Origin: Azotobacter beijerinckii
Lineage (GTDB): Bacteria; Pseudomonadota; Gammaproteobacteria; Pseudomonadales; Pseudomonadaceae
Length of the DNA: 64,000 nucleotides
Direction: 5' to 3'
Assembly: GCF_900110885.1 (NCBI RefSeq)
Contig: NZ_FOFJ01000002.1
Span: forward strand, 124,001 to 188,000
Shown here one piece after another: positions 48,458 through 57,377 of the stretch (positions are counted from its first letter, which is position 1; each line of letters starts with the position of its first letter). The notes beneath the pieces were generated by a model. The model saw nothing but the letters and a program-made list of their open reading frames with translations, did not search any database and was not told where the DNA came from. Both the position numbers and the translations under genes were made by a program.

Positions 48458-49654
48458 ATGTCCGCCATGTCCGCCCGCAATATTCTGGTAATCAACTGTG
48501 GTAGCTCGTCGATCAAGTTCGCCTTGGTCAACGAAGCGCACACAACCTTCCCTCTGCAAGGATTGGCCGAGCGCCTCGGCAGCCCGGAGGCAGTCCTCCA
48601 CTGGCAGTTTGGCGATACCAAGGAAACCCTCAATATGCCGGGCGCCGACCATCAGGCGGTGCTGTGCAAGATCCTTCCGCTGGCCCAGGAGGCCGCCGGT
48701 GGCCAGCTCAGCGGCATCGGCCACCGCGTGGTGCATGGCGGCGAGCACTTCACCGAAGCCCGTCTGATCGACGAGTCGGTGATCGAAGGCATCCGCACCA
48801 GCGCCCAGCTGGCCCCGCTGCACAACCCGGCCCATCTGGTCGGCATCGCCGCGACCCTGTCGCTGTTCCCCGACCTGCCGCAGGTCAGCGTGTTCGATAC
48901 CGCCTTCCACCAGAGCATGCCGCCCCACGCCTACCGCTATGCCGTGCCGGAATTCCTGTACAAGGAACACGGCGTACGCCGCTACGGCTTCCACGGCACC
49001 AGCCACCGCTACGTCAGCAAGCGCGCCGCCGAGATGGTCGGCCTGCCGGTGGAAGACAGCGCCTGGCTGTCCGCCCATCTGGGCAACGGCTGCTCTACCT
49101 GCGCCATCGTCAACGGCGAGAGCCGCGACACCAGCATGGGCCTGACTCCCCTGGAAGGCCTGGTGATGGGCACCCGCAGCGGCGACGTCGACCCCAACCT
49201 GCACAGCTACCTGGCCCGCGCCCTGGGCTGGAGCGTCGAGCAGATCGACCGCATGCTCAACAACGACAGCGGCCTGAAGGGGCTGTCCGGCCTGTCCAAC
49301 GACATGCGCACCCTGTCCGAAGCCCGTCTGAGCGGCCATCCCGGCGCCATTCTGGCCTTCGAGGTGTTCTGCTACCGCCTGGCCAAGTCGCTGGCCAGCA
49401 TGGCCTGCGCCCTGCCCAAGCTGAACGGCCTGATCTTCACCGGCGGCATCGGCGAGAACTCGGCCGCCGTGCGCGAGCACACCGTGGCACACCTGAAGCT
49501 GTTCGGCTTCCAGCTCGACGCCGAAGCCAATGCCCGTTGCACCCGCGGCGTGGCCGGCGAGATCCAGGCGGCCGGCAGCCCGCTGGTTCTGGTGGTGCCG
49601 ACCAACGAGGAACGCCAGATCGCCCTGGACACCCTCGCCCTGCTCGACGCCTGA
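48458..49654 (+). CDS. ackA: Acetate kinase, second (main) copy
   Basis: Makes acetate and ATP from acetyl phosphate, or the reverse. The 398 residues carry [23 protein letters not shown], the catalytic Asp in [22 protein letters not shown], the catalytic Arg in [10 protein letters not shown] and [10 protein letters not shown]. The frame opens at 48413, but ATG 48458 has AGGAG five bases before it and starts the conserved region. A further ATG at 48467 is possible. It precedes the long pta with 122 bp and a strong hairpin between. This is the standard ackA-pta order of pseudomonads, where the pair supports survival without oxygen. Control by ANR here is only weakly hinted at. Confidence 0.95.
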   Translation: MSAMSARNILVINCGSSSIKFALVNEAHTTFPLQGLAERLGSPEAVLHWQFGDTKETLNMPGADHQAVLCKILPLAQEAAGGQLSGIGHRVVHGGEHFTEARLIDESVIEGIRTSAQLAPLHNPAHLVGIAATLSLFPDLPQVSVFDTAFHQSMPPHAYRYAVPEFLYKEHGVRRYGFHGTSHRYVSKRAAEMVGLPVEDSAWLSAHLGNGCSTCAIVNGESRDTSMGLTPLEGLVMGTRSGDVDPNLHSYLARALGWSVEQIDRMLNNDSGLKGLSGLSNDMRTLSEARLSGHPGAILAFEVFCYRLAKSLASMACALPKLNGLIFTGGIGENSAAVREHTVAHLKLFGFQLDAEANARCTRGVAGEIQAAGSPLVLVVPTNEERQIALDTLALLDA

Positions 49655-49688
49655 TCGAACACCCGCGCAGACGGGAAGCACCGATGTA

Positions 49689-49724
49689 ACGAAACCCGAC
49701 GACCTTCATGGCGTCGGGTTTCGT
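49689..49724 (+). terminator. Hairpin between ackA and pta
   Basis: A perfect 13-bp stem, ACGAAACCCGACG (49689-49701) and CGTCGGGTTTCGT (49712-49724), with a 10-base loop and no U-tract. It sits 34 bases after ackA and 52 before pta. It could lower pta expression relative to ackA or protect the ackA 3' end. Confidence 0.55.
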
Positions 49725-49776
49725 CATCCCGACCTCCCGCCGGCATCACGCCCTCTACAGTCTGAGCAAGAGACCC

Positions 49777-51915
49777 ATGCACACTCTGTTTCTCGCCCCC
49801 ACCGGTTACGCCGTCGGCCTCAACTCCATCAGCCTCGGCCTGATCCGCACCCTCGAGCAGGCCGGCCTGAAGGTCGGCTTCTTCAAGCCGATCGCCCAAC
49901 CCTTCCCCATCGACCAGGGTCACGAGCGCTCCTGCCTGCTGGTCGAGCGCACCCTGGGCCGGAGCACGCCCGAACCGGTGCTGCTGGATCAGGTGGAGCG
50001 CCAGCTGGCCGACGGCGACATCGACCTGCTGCTGGAGGACGTGGTCAGCCGCTACCAGCAGGCCGCCGCCGGCAAGGACGTGGTGATCGTCGAGGGCATG
50101 GTGCCGACCCGCGATACCGACTACTCCGCCTACCTCAACCCCCTGCTGGCCAAGAGCCTGAACGCCGAGCTCATCCTGATCGCCGCCCAAGGCAAGGACA
50201 GCCTCAAGCAACTGGCCGAACGCATCGAGATCCAGGCCCAGTTGTTCGGTGGCGCCAAGGACCCGAAGGTGCTCGGCACGATCATCAACAAGATCGACAG
50301 CGAGGACGGCGTCCCGGCGTTCGTCGAGCGCCTCAAGGAGCATCTGCCGCTGCTCGGCAGCGCCGACTTCCAGCTGCTCGGCGCCATTCCCTTCGCCGAA
50401 GAGCTGAATGCCCTGCGCACCCGCGACGTGGCCGAGCTGCTCGGCGCCCAGGTGCTCAGCGCCGGCGAGGCCGACCAGCGCCGGGTGAACAAGATCGTCC
50501 TGTGCGCCCGCGCCGTGCCCAGCACCGTGCCGCTGCTGCAACCGGGCGTGCTGGTGGTGACCCCGGGCGATCGCGACGACATCATCCTTGCCGCCAGCCT
50601 GGCCTCGCTCAACGGCGTGAGGCTGGCCGGCCTGCTGCTGTGCAGCGACTTCGCGCCGGACCCGCGCATCATGGAACTGTGCAAGGCGGCCCTGGACGGC
50701 GGTCTGCCGGTGATGAGCGTGACCACCGGCTCCTACGACACCGCCACCAGCCTGTTCGCCCTGAACAAGGAAACCCCGGCGGACGACATCGAGCGCGCCA
50801 GCCGCGTCACCGACTTCATCGCCAGGCACCTGCACCCGGAGTACCTGCACTCCCGCTGCAGCCTGCCGCGCGAGCTGCATCTGTCTGCGCCGGCGTTCCG
50901 CTACCAGTTGGTCAAGCGCGCCCAGGAAGCCGACAAGCGCATCGTCCTGCCCGAAGGCAACGAGCCGCGCACCATCCGCGCCGCCGCCATCTGCCAGGAG
51001 CGCGGCATCGCCCGCTGCGTGCTGCTGGCCAAGCCGGAGGAAGTCCAGGCCGTGGCCCGCGAACAGGGCATCGCCCTGCCGGCCGGCCTGGAGATCCTCG
51101 ATCCGGACGACATCCGCGCGCAATACATCGCCCCGATGGTGAAAATGCGCACAGGCAAGGGCCTCACCCCGGAGATGGCCGACGAGCAGCTCAAGGACAC
51201 CGTGGTGCTCGGCACCATGATGCTGGCGCTGGACGAAGTGGACGGCCTGGTTTCCGGCGCCGTGCACACCACCGCCAACACCATCCGCCCGGCCCTGCAG
51301 TTGATCAAGACCGCCCCGGGCTACAACCTGGTGTCCTCGGTGTTCTTCATGCTGCTGCCGGACCAGGTGCTGGTCTACGGCGACTGCGCGGTGAACCCCA
51401 ATCCGAGCGCCGGCGAGCTGGCCGAAATCGCCCTGCAGAGCGCCGAGTCCGCCGTGGCCCTCGGCGTGCATCCGCGCGTGGCGATGATCAGCTACTCCAC
51501 CGGCGACTCCGGCAGCGGCGCCGAGGTGGACAAGGTCCGCGAAGCCACCCGCATCGCCCAGGAGCGCGCGCCCGGCCTGCCGATCGACGGCCCGCTGCAG
51601 TACGATGCCGCCTCCGTGGCCAGCGTCGGCAAGCAGAAGGCGCCGAACAGCCCGGTCGCCGGCCAGGCCACCGTGTTCGTGTTCCCCGACCTGAACACCG
51701 GCAACACCACCTACAAGGCGGTGCAACGCAATGCCAACTGCATCAGCGTCGGCCCGATGCTGCAGGGCCTGGCCAAACCGGTGAACGATCTGTCGCGCGG
51801 CGCGCTGGTGGACGACATCGTCTTCACTATCGCCCTCACCGCGCTTCAGGCCGCCAGCATCGCCAAGCAGAAGCGGCAGAAGGCCCTGGAACAGGGCCAG
51901 GTGATCGAGGCCTGA
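49777..51915 (+). CDS. pta: Phosphate acetyltransferase Pta, long form
   Basis: Converts acetyl-CoA and phosphate to acetyl phosphate and CoA. The 712 residues have the three-part layout of enteric and pseudomonad Pta: an N-terminal P-loop-like domain (TLFLAPTGYAVGLNSISLGL), a middle DRTGG domain (about 215-330) and a C-terminal PTA_PTB catalytic domain (about 375-705) with VLPEGNEPRTIRAA and the SYSTGDSGSG motif. The frame is open from 49708, but ATG 49777 starts the conserved N-terminus. It partners ackA just upstream. The short phosphotransacetylase at 17.5 kb lacks the first two domains, so the two enzymes are probably regulated differently. Confidence 0.95.
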   Translation: MHTLFLAPTGYAVGLNSISLGLIRTLEQAGLKVGFFKPIAQPFPIDQGHERSCLLVERTLGRSTPEPVLLDQVERQLADGDIDLLLEDVVSRYQQAAAGKDVVIVEGMVPTRDTDYSAYLNPLLAKSLNAELILIAAQGKDSLKQLAERIEIQAQLFGGAKDPKVLGTIINKIDSEDGVPAFVERLKEHLPLLGSADFQLLGAIPFAEELNALRTRDVAELLGAQVLSAGEADQRRVNKIVLCARAVPSTVPLLQPGVLVVTPGDRDDIILAASLASLNGVRLAGLLLCSDFAPDPRIMELCKAALDGGLPVMSVTTGSYDTATSLFALNKETPADDIERASRVTDFIARHLHPEYLHSRCSLPRELHLSAPAFRYQLVKRAQEADKRIVLPEGNEPRTIRAAAICQERGIARCVLLAKPEEVQAVAREQGIALPAGLEILDPDDIRAQYIAPMVKMRTGKGLTPEMADEQLKDTVVLGTMMLALDEVDGLVSGAVHTTANTIRPALQLIKTAPGYNLVSSVFFMLLPDQVLVYGDCAVNPNPSAGELAEIALQSAESAVALGVHPRVAMISYSTGDSGSGAEVDKVREATRIAQERAPGLPIDGPLQYDAASVASVGKQKAPNSPVAGQATVFVFPDLNTGNTTYKAVQRNANCISVGPMLQGLAKPVNDLSRGALVDDIVFTIALTALQAASIAKQKRQKALEQGQVIEA

Positions 51916-52082
51916 CAGGCCGGTGCTGGCGCCGCCACACGGAAGCGGTCCGAACGGGTTCCGCAGCCGCTGCGGCGGGCGCCCGGCCCGGGATGACCTT
52001 CCGGCCGCGGCAGCAGATCCGGCAGTTGCCGGCGTCCGGTGCCGCGGGCGGCGCGCGCAACAGCGCTTCGCCCCGCCTTTCG

Positions 52083-52865
52083 CTATCGAGAGACGCTCAT
52101 CCCGTGGACTTCCGGCACCGGTAGCGAACGCGCCCAGCCCTTCAGGTCGCCGCCCCTGGGAAAGCCCGTGAAGGTGGGGCCTTCGAAGCGGAAGGTGGTG
52201 AGACCGCCGCCGAGCTGTCTGCGCACCCCGGCCGTCACCGGCACCCCCCAGGCGCTGGCGAGCGCCGAGACCAGGCGTTGCCCGTCGCGGCCGGCGCCCA
52301 CCCGACAGCCGTGCAGCTCGGCACTGCCGAACGGGGCGAAGATCCCGGCGAGGGGCGCGACGAAGCGCGCCAGGCTGTCGAGGAACGTCACGCCGAATTC
52401 GGAGCTGATCTCCGAGCCCGTCCCGACCGTCACCCCCATCGACCCCGGACTGCCGTGACCGTGGAAACGCAGGAGCACCACGTTGCCCGCACCGGCCTGC
52501 GCCTGGATCTGGCGCATCGCCTCCTGGACGCCGTTGCACATCCCGAAGTTGACGACCGGCACACCGCCGGTACCGCGAATGGCCGCGTCCTCGTAGCCCA
52601 TGTCCTTCGACTGGGTCAGGTCGACCGAATCGATCACCTGAAGGTTCTCGCCTTCGCTCAGGGCGCGCCAGGTGCTCTGCCCCACCACGCCGTCGGCGAT
52701 CAGATAGCCCTTCTCCAGCTGGAAACCGTGCACCGCCTCGCGGGTCTTCGCGCCGTAGATGCCGTCCACGACCAGGTAGGCGCCCTGCCGCATCTTTCGG
52801 TTGAGGAGGATCTGCACGGCCACGACGCTGGGCAGCCGGTCGCCGTATCGAAGCAGGGAGTACAT
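52083..52865 (-). CDS. Peptidoglycan-binding protein with caspase-like C-terminal domain
   Basis: A 260-residue protein without a signal peptide. Residues 5-70 are a PG_binding_1 domain (VVDGIYGAKTREAVHGFQ, DGVVGQSTWRAL). The C-terminal half resembles clan CD/DUF4347 proteins: a strand-His pattern at LLRFHGHGSPG (His135, His137) and ELHGCRVG with Cys187, followed by LVSALASAWGVPVTAG. A His-Cys dyad would make it a cysteine peptidase, but activity is unproven. The start at 52865 has GGAGG upstream. It stands alone near a type VI secretion cluster and, lacking a signal, could be delivered by that machine. A cytoplasmic role is the alternative. Confidence 0.7.
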   Translation of the reverse strand: MYSLLRYGDRLPSVVAVQILLNRKMRQGAYLVVDGIYGAKTREAVHGFQLEKGYLIADGVVGQSTWRALSEGENLQVIDSVDLTQSKDMGYEDAAIRGTGGVPVVNFGMCNGVQEAMRQIQAQAGAGNVVLLRFHGHGSPGSMGVTVGTGSEISSEFGVTFLDSLARFVAPLAGIFAPFGSAELHGCRVGAGRDGQRLVSALASAWGVPVTAGVRRQLGGGLTTFRFEGPTFTGFPRGGDLKGWARSLPVPEVHGMSVSR

Positions 52866-53051
52866 GAAGGCCTCCGCCAGGTCAAAGGATGGGGTATGCC
52901 GTCCATGGACCGGACTCCCGGCTCACACCCCACCGAAGACCGCACCGGCCGCAGGCGGGCAATCCGTGCCGGGTGAGTTCTGAATGTAGACGCTGGTGCC
53001 GGAAACGCCACGGCGTCGAGGCCGTACCCATGCCGTCCGACGCGCCGCCCC

Positions 53052-53756
53052 TCAGCGCGCCGAATGCCCGCGAGCCGCGGCGGCATCCCGCGCGGCATCG
53101 CCGTACAGGCCATCCAGGCTGTTGACCATCACCACCGCCTCGGTTCGGTTGTGCACCTTGAGCACCCGAAAGACCGCCGCCAGATGGATCTTCACCGTGC
53201 CTTCGCAGATGCCCAGCTCGCGGGCGATGAGCTTGTTGGGCTTGCCCTGGGAGAGCAGGCGCAGCACCTCGATCTGCCGCTCGGTGAGCTGGCGCTGCAG
53301 CAACTCCAGCGCATCGGCGGAGTCGTGCGGGAGCGCGGCCTTCTCCAGGGAGCCGGAGAAGCCGGGCAGGCCGAGGACGATCGGCGGGATATAGGTGCCG
53401 CCGACCAGCACCAGGCGCACGGCGGAGAGCAGGATCTCGGCGTTGTAGGCCTTGGGCAGGTAGCCGCGCACGCCGAGGTCGAGCAGCGCGCGGATCAGCG
53501 AAGGATCGTCGGAGCCGGAGAGCACGATCAGCGGCAACGCAGGATGACGCTCGCGCAGCCGGGCGATGTGCTCGCAGTCGCGGGCGCCGGGCATCGCCAG
53601 GTCGACCAGCGCCAGGTCCGGCGCCTCGCCGGCGGCCGCGAAGAGTTCGTCGAGACGGCCGGCGCAGCGGAACTCCACGTCCTCGCCCAGTTGCGCCAGC
53701 TTGGCTTGCACCGCCGCGACGATCAGCGCGTGATCGTCGGCAATCAGGATCTTCAT
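53052..53756 (-). CDS. NarL/FixJ-type response regulator
   Basis: A DNA-binding response regulator of 234 residues. The receiver domain (1-120) has D7-D8, the phospho-acceptor Asp in LALVDLAMPGA, and Ser and Lys partners in VLSGSDD and YLPKAY. The LuxR-type helix-turn-helix (about 155-215) reads LTERQIEVLRLLSQGKPNK and GICEGTVKIHLAAVFRVL. ATG 53756 was chosen, since the upstream extension to 54086 is a shadow of the divergent TraB/GumN gene. No sensor kinase lies beside it. It diverges from the TraB/GumN gene across 155 bp and may control that gene or the 52.1-kb protease-like gene that follows on its own strand, which is inference. Confidence 0.92.
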   Translation of the reverse strand: MKILIADDHALIVAAVQAKLAQLGEDVEFRCAGRLDELFAAAGEAPDLALVDLAMPGARDCEHIARLRERHPALPLIVLSGSDDPSLIRALLDLGVRGYLPKAYNAEILLSAVRLVLVGGTYIPPIVLGLPGFSGSLEKAALPHDSADALELLQRQLTERQIEVLRLLSQGKPNKLIARELGICEGTVKIHLAAVFRVLKVHNRTEAVVMVNSLDGLYGDAARDAAAARGHSAR

Positions 53757-53911
53757 CGTTGTCCGTGCCTTTCCGAAGCTGCCGCACCCGGACTCCCATA
53801 CGTCACACGGCAGACCCACAGCATAGGCCACTCCGCCTAGAACAACGGCCCTATGGCCGGGCTTCCCGACGACCTGAAAGAATGCCGGCAGCCCGCCCGG
53901 AGTCGCCGCGC

Positions 53912-54856
53912 ATGGAAATCCGTCTGTGTCTGGCCCTCGGCGCCCTGCTCGCCGGTCTGGCCGTGGGCGGCCCGGGCATCGCCGCCGGCCCGACCGCCGC
54001 CACGGCCCCGGAGGGCTGGCGCGCCGACCGGGGCGTGCTGTTTCGCGTCGTCTCCCGCCGCCACGCGCCGCGCGGCGCCGCCGCACCGCAACCGGCCTTC
54101 AGCCTGATCCTCGGCACCCTGCACTTCGGCTCGCCCGAAGCACTGGGCCTCGATTCGCCGCGGCTGCAGGAGCGGATCGGCCAGATGCACGGCTTCATCG
54201 GCGAAGTGGACGACCGCGAGCCCTGGCGCCCGGCCTTGCAGCGCTACCGCCTGCTCGACGGCGCCGCCACGTTGCCCGGGCTGATCGGCGCGCGGCGCTT
54301 CGCCCGGCTCGCCGAACGCCTGCCGCTGCCCGGCGCCGAGCTGCCGCGCCTGCGTCCCTGGGTGGTGCTGGCGCTGCTCGAAGGCCGCGGCGAAATCCCC
54401 ACGCCGGTGCCGCTGGACGAGCACCTGCAACGCTGGGCCGAGCAGCGCGGACTGCGGGTCCGCGCCCTGGAAACCCTGGAGCAGCAGCTGGCGGCGCTCG
54501 ACTGCGTGCCGCCACAGGAGCAGGCCCTGGTGCTGCGCCAGCGCCTGGACCGGGCCGACGACGGGCGCGCCGCGGCCGAGCGGGTACTCGGCTACTACCG
54601 CACCGGCGACCTGCCGGCCTGGTTCGACGAGGAACTCGCCAGCCCCGGCCTGGACCGCCAGGCGGCGGCGCTGGAGGCCCGCGCCCGCGACTGCCTGCTG
54701 GACTCGCGCAACCGCCGCTGGCTGCCCCGGCTGGCCGCCGAGCTGCGCCAGGGCGGGGTGTTCGTCGCCGTCGGCGCGCTGCACCTGACCGGTCCCGCTG
54801 GGTTGCTCGAAGGCCTGCGCCGGCACGGCTACGCTGTCTACCCAGAGCCCCCCTGA
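53912..54856 (+). CDS. TraB/GumN-family protein, exported
   Basis: A 314-residue protein of the TraB/GumN family, whose members are proposed metal-dependent proteases of the Tiki type. A signal peptide (LCLALGALLAGLAVGGPGIAAG) is followed by the two family boxes: LGTLHFGSPEAL near 65-75, with its conserved His, and VGALHLTGPAGLLEGL near the C-terminus. The middle is helical and Arg/Ala-rich. ATG 53912 begins the signal peptide. It lies 15 bp before the DUF4384 gene and is probably co-transcribed. Substrate and true activity in this organism are unknown. Confidence 0.85.
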   Translation: MEIRLCLALGALLAGLAVGGPGIAAGPTAATAPEGWRADRGVLFRVVSRRHAPRGAAAPQPAFSLILGTLHFGSPEALGLDSPRLQERIGQMHGFIGEVDDREPWRPALQRYRLLDGAATLPGLIGARRFARLAERLPLPGAELPRLRPWVVLALLEGRGEIPTPVPLDEHLQRWAEQRGLRVRALETLEQQLAALDCVPPQEQALVLRQRLDRADDGRAAAERVLGYYRTGDLPAWFDEELASPGLDRQAAALEARARDCLLDSRNRRWLPRLAAELRQGGVFVAVGALHLTGPAGLLEGLRRHGYAVYPEPP

Positions 54857-54871
54857 TTCCCGGAGAACATC

Positions 54872-55651
54872 TTGAAGTCGCTGCTCAAGGCTGTCGCGCT
54901 GCTGGCGCTGCCGATCCTCGCCGGCTACCTCGCCTGGCTGGGGCTGTCCGGTTCGCCGCAGGACACGGCGACCCTGGAACAGCGCCTGAACCAGGAACTG
55001 CAGGGCTATCACTGTGCCGAGCTGGTCGCCAACGTCGGCGCGGACGGCGCGGTCCGGGTGGTGGGCCACCTGCCGCGCATGGAAGACCTGCCCCGGCTGC
55101 GCCAGTCCATCGAGGCGCTGCCCGGCGTGAAGGTCGCGGAATTCGAGCTGGCCGTGCGCATCTGGCCGCACTGCGAAACCCTGGCCCTGCTCAAGCCCTG
55201 GCGCGAGCGCAACCTCGACGGCCGGCACGGCCTGACGATCAAGCCGGACACCGGCCACCCGCTGCTCTTCACCGAGGGCGAGCGGATCGTGATCCGGCTG
55301 CAGCAGGCGGATTTCGACGGCTATCTCTACGTCGACTACTACACCGCCGACGGCAACGTCATCCACCTCTACCCGAACCGCCGGGAGCCCGACAGCGGCC
55401 GGCAGATCCGCGCCGGCGAAAACTTCACGGTCGGCGAGCGCAGCCCCGAGGGCTGGGAAATCGGTCCGCCGTTCGGCCAGGAGCTGATCAGCGCGATCGC
55501 CGTGGCCACCCCGCTCTACCCCGGCGAACGGGCGGAGTTCGAACCCGCCGCGGCCTACCTGCCGCAGCTGCGCCAGCTGCTCGAGGCACGCCGGGACGAC
55601 CCGGCGCTGGTCGCCGACTTCCTCTTCCTGGAAACCGCGCCGGCGCCGTAG
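54872..55651 (+). CDS. DUF4384-domain protein, membrane-anchored, TTG start
   Basis: A 259-residue protein with an N-terminal hydrophobic helix (AVALLALPILAGYLAWLGL) acting as signal anchor. A BON-like region (about 30-105) is followed by a DUF4384 domain near 120-225, marked by FDGYLYVDYYTADGNVIHLYPN. DUF4384 domains are often tied to bacterial Ser/Thr kinases and type VI clusters, and the cluster to the right contains both. The start is TTG at 54872, with CGGAG six bases before it. It converges on the small peptidoglycan-binding gene with a hairpin between. The molecular role is unknown. Confidence 0.8.
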   Translation: MKSLLKAVALLALPILAGYLAWLGLSGSPQDTATLEQRLNQELQGYHCAELVANVGADGAVRVVGHLPRMEDLPRLRQSIEALPGVKVAEFELAVRIWPHCETLALLKPWRERNLDGRHGLTIKPDTGHPLLFTEGERIVIRLQQADFDGYLYVDYYTADGNVIHLYPNRREPDSGRQIRAGENFTVGERSPEGWEIGPPFGQELISAIAVATPLYPGERAEFEPAAAYLPQLRQLLEARRDDPALVADFLFLETAPAP

Positions 55652-55655
55652 CCGC

Positions 55656-55682
55656 CAGGGCGCCCGTCAGGCCGGCGCCCTG
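55656..55682. terminator. Convergent hairpin
   Basis: A perfect 9-bp inverted repeat CAGGGCGCC (55656-55664) / GGCGCCCTG (55674-55682). It begins just after the DUF4384 stop, and its loop holds the stop of the convergent gene. There is no U-tract. Confidence 0.4.
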
Positions 55683-56098
55683 ACCGCGCAGTTCGTCACG
55701 GCCATCACGCTGAGCGGCTGCAACTCGACCGACTCCTCGGGGGCGACCCTCGGCAGCAACCGATCCAGCCGCGCCAGGGTGTTGCGGCCGACGCGGCCGT
55801 CCCACTGGTCGGGCTGGCGCGGAAACTCCCGGCGCTGGAAGGCGAGCACCGCCTCGTGGGTTTCCGTACCGAACCGGCCGTCCGGCGCACCGGCCGGTCC
55901 GGCGGGAAAGGACCGCGGCAGCGCAAAGCCGAGCGCCGCAAGGGCCTGCTGGATGCGCCGCACCGCCTCCGGCTCGTCCGCGGGCGGCGCCCGCTTGACG
56001 ACCGGGCCGCCCGAGGCGGCACTGTCGAGCCGGGCGTTGCCGGCGAGGATTGCGGATTCAAGCACGGCGAGGGCCTCCCCTTCGTTCCGGCCGCGCAC
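55667..56098 (-). CDS. Small peptidoglycan-binding-domain protein of the type VI cluster
   Basis: A 143-residue protein with a PG_binding_1 domain spanning about 40-112 (VRRIQQALAALGFALP, DGRFGTETHEAVLAFQ, GRVGRNTLARLD). There is no signal peptide and no catalytic domain. It begins 3 bp after the DUF922-like gene and ends the leftward type VI run. Peptidoglycan-binding proteins without Sec signals beside type VI genes can be effector parts or structural anchors. The last 25 residues (SVELQPLSVMAVTNCAVRAPA) hold its only Cys. The function is inferred from position and domain only. Confidence 0.75.
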   Translation of the reverse strand: MRGRNEGEALAVLESAILAGNARLDSAASGGPVVKRAPPADEPEAVRRIQQALAALGFALPRSFPAGPAGAPDGRFGTETHEAVLAFQRREFPRQPDQWDGRVGRNTLARLDRLLPRVAPEESVELQPLSVMAVTNCAVRAPA

Positions 56099-56101
56099 GG
56101 C

Positions 56102-56689
56102 TCATGGCAGCAGCCTCGCCCTGCCCAGATAGTCGCGCAGCGGCTGGTCGAACTGGCGAGCCGCCTGCACCGTTCCGGTCCACAGCGACTGGGCCATCGG
56201 ATGGTGCACCGGATCGTGCCGGGTATCCCGGTCGTACTTGTCGTGGACCGCCTGCATCAGCGCCTGGCCGAAGTGGGCCTGCACCGCCCGGATCTCCTGC
56301 AGCCCCGCCGCCGTGCTGGGATAGTCGCGCCGCTGCAGGACCGCCAGTTCGCGGAAGAGGTCGCGGGCCAGCAGCGCGCCGATCAGGTAGTGGGTCTGCT
56401 CGTGGCCGAGCAAGGCGTCCTGCTCGGCCCTGGGCCAGCCGAACAGGAAAGCCGCCACCCACGACCGGGCGCGGTCGAAATTCACCGTCACGCTCGGCTC
56501 CGCGCTGATTCGGAAACGTCGCGGGCCGCTGCCCGGCAGCGGCACCAGACGCAGCGGCCCGAGGTTCAGACCGACCGCGGTCTGGGCCGCGATGGCGAAG
56601 ACGCCGGGCGCCGGCGTCGGCAGGGTGCGCCGGCTGAAGTCGTTCCAGGTCAGGACCCGGTCCAGGGCATTGGCGGGCAGCAAGGGCAT
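56102..56689 (-). CDS. DUF922-like putative zinc metalloprotease
   Basis: A 195-residue protein without a signal peptide. The zinc-binding motif His96-E-Q-T-His100 lies in LLGHEQTHYLIGALLARDL. A later KYDRDTRHDP...QSLWTGTV segment resembles the tyrosine/Asp/His-rich end of DUF922 proteins, where HEQGH and a YDxxTxHG-like box recur. The frame is open to 56758, but ATG 56689 was preferred because the extra stretch overlaps the end of the OmpA-like gene. It lies 25 bp after that gene and 3 bp before the peptidoglycan-binding gene. It may be a cargo or remodelling enzyme of the type VI system. Proteolytic activity is inferred. Confidence 0.7.
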   Translation of the reverse strand: MPLLPANALDRVLTWNDFSRRTLPTPAPGVFAIAAQTAVGLNLGPLRLVPLPGSGPRRFRISAEPSVTVNFDRARSWVAAFLFGWPRAEQDALLGHEQTHYLIGALLARDLFRELAVLQRRDYPSTAAGLQEIRAVQAHFGQALMQAVHDKYDRDTRHDPVHHPMAQSLWTGTVQAARQFDQPLRDYLGRARLLP

Positions 56690-56714
56690 CTCGGAGCCTC
56701 CGGGCAGGACGCCT

Positions 56715-57302
56715 TCAGCGGGGCGTGGCGGTAATTTCCACCCGCCGGTTGGCCGCACTGCGCGGATCGGCCGGGTCGAGCAGTTCGCCGAAGCCCCGGC
56801 CCTCGGCGCCGATCCGCGAGCCCTGGACGCCCTGGTCGATCAGGTAGGCCTTGACCGAGGCGGCGCGGCGCCGGGAGAGGGCCTGGTTGTACTGGGCCGA
56901 CCCCACCGCGTCGGTATGGCCGATGACCGTGAAGGCGTAGTTCGCCAGCTCGCCGGAGGACAGGGCGCTGGCCAGCTTCTGCAGCACCGCATGGGAGGCC
57001 GGCGACAGCCGGTCGGAGTCGAAGTCGAACTGCACGCGCATCGACAGGGAGCCGCTCGGCGCCTGGCCGGCCTGCCCCGCGGCGCTGCCGCCCTTCGCCG
57101 CCGCGCCGGGACGCAGCCCGCGGGTCCGCGCCTCGCCCGCCGCCCCGGCCTCCCCGCCCTTGAGCTGGCGCACCATCTCGTCCACCGAGAGCGCGTTGTC
57201 GTCCGCGCCCCGCACCGGCCCGGCGACGGACAGGGCCAGCAGAACGCCGCACAGCGCGCCGCAGAGGAGCGGCCCGCGCGTGGAAGAAGATGCCGCAAAC
57301 AT
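56715..57302 (-). CDS. OmpA-family peptidoglycan-associated protein of the type VI cluster
   Basis: A 195-residue exported protein. A signal peptide (LLCGALCGVLLALSVAGPVRG) is followed by an Ala/Gly-rich linker and an OmpA C-terminal domain (about 90-190) with FDFDSDRLSP, VIGHTDAVGSAQYNQALSRRRA and DPRSAANRRVEI. These contain the Asp and Arg residues that grip diaminopimelate in peptidoglycan. Type VI clusters often encode such a protein to moor the membrane complex to the cell wall. It lies 75 bp after ppkA. There is no lipobox, so it is probably soluble in the periplasm. Confidence 0.88.
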   Translation of the reverse strand: MFAASSSTRGPLLCGALCGVLLALSVAGPVRGADDNALSVDEMVRQLKGGEAGAAGEARTRGLRPGAAAKGGSAAGQAGQAPSGSLSMRVQFDFDSDRLSPASHAVLQKLASALSSGELANYAFTVIGHTDAVGSAQYNQALSRRRAASVKAYLIDQGVQGSRIGAEGRGFGELLDPADPRSAANRRVEITATPR

Positions 57303-57377
57303 GGTGGTGCCCTCGTGCAGACGTTGAGGCCTCCTGGCGTGGCTTGCACTCCCGTCCCAAAGCCTAGCAGAGGCAGC

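Noticed and set aside
49372..52539. A 1055-codon minus-strand frame opposite ackA and pta
   Set aside because: Antisense shadow. Both sense genes are beyond doubt.
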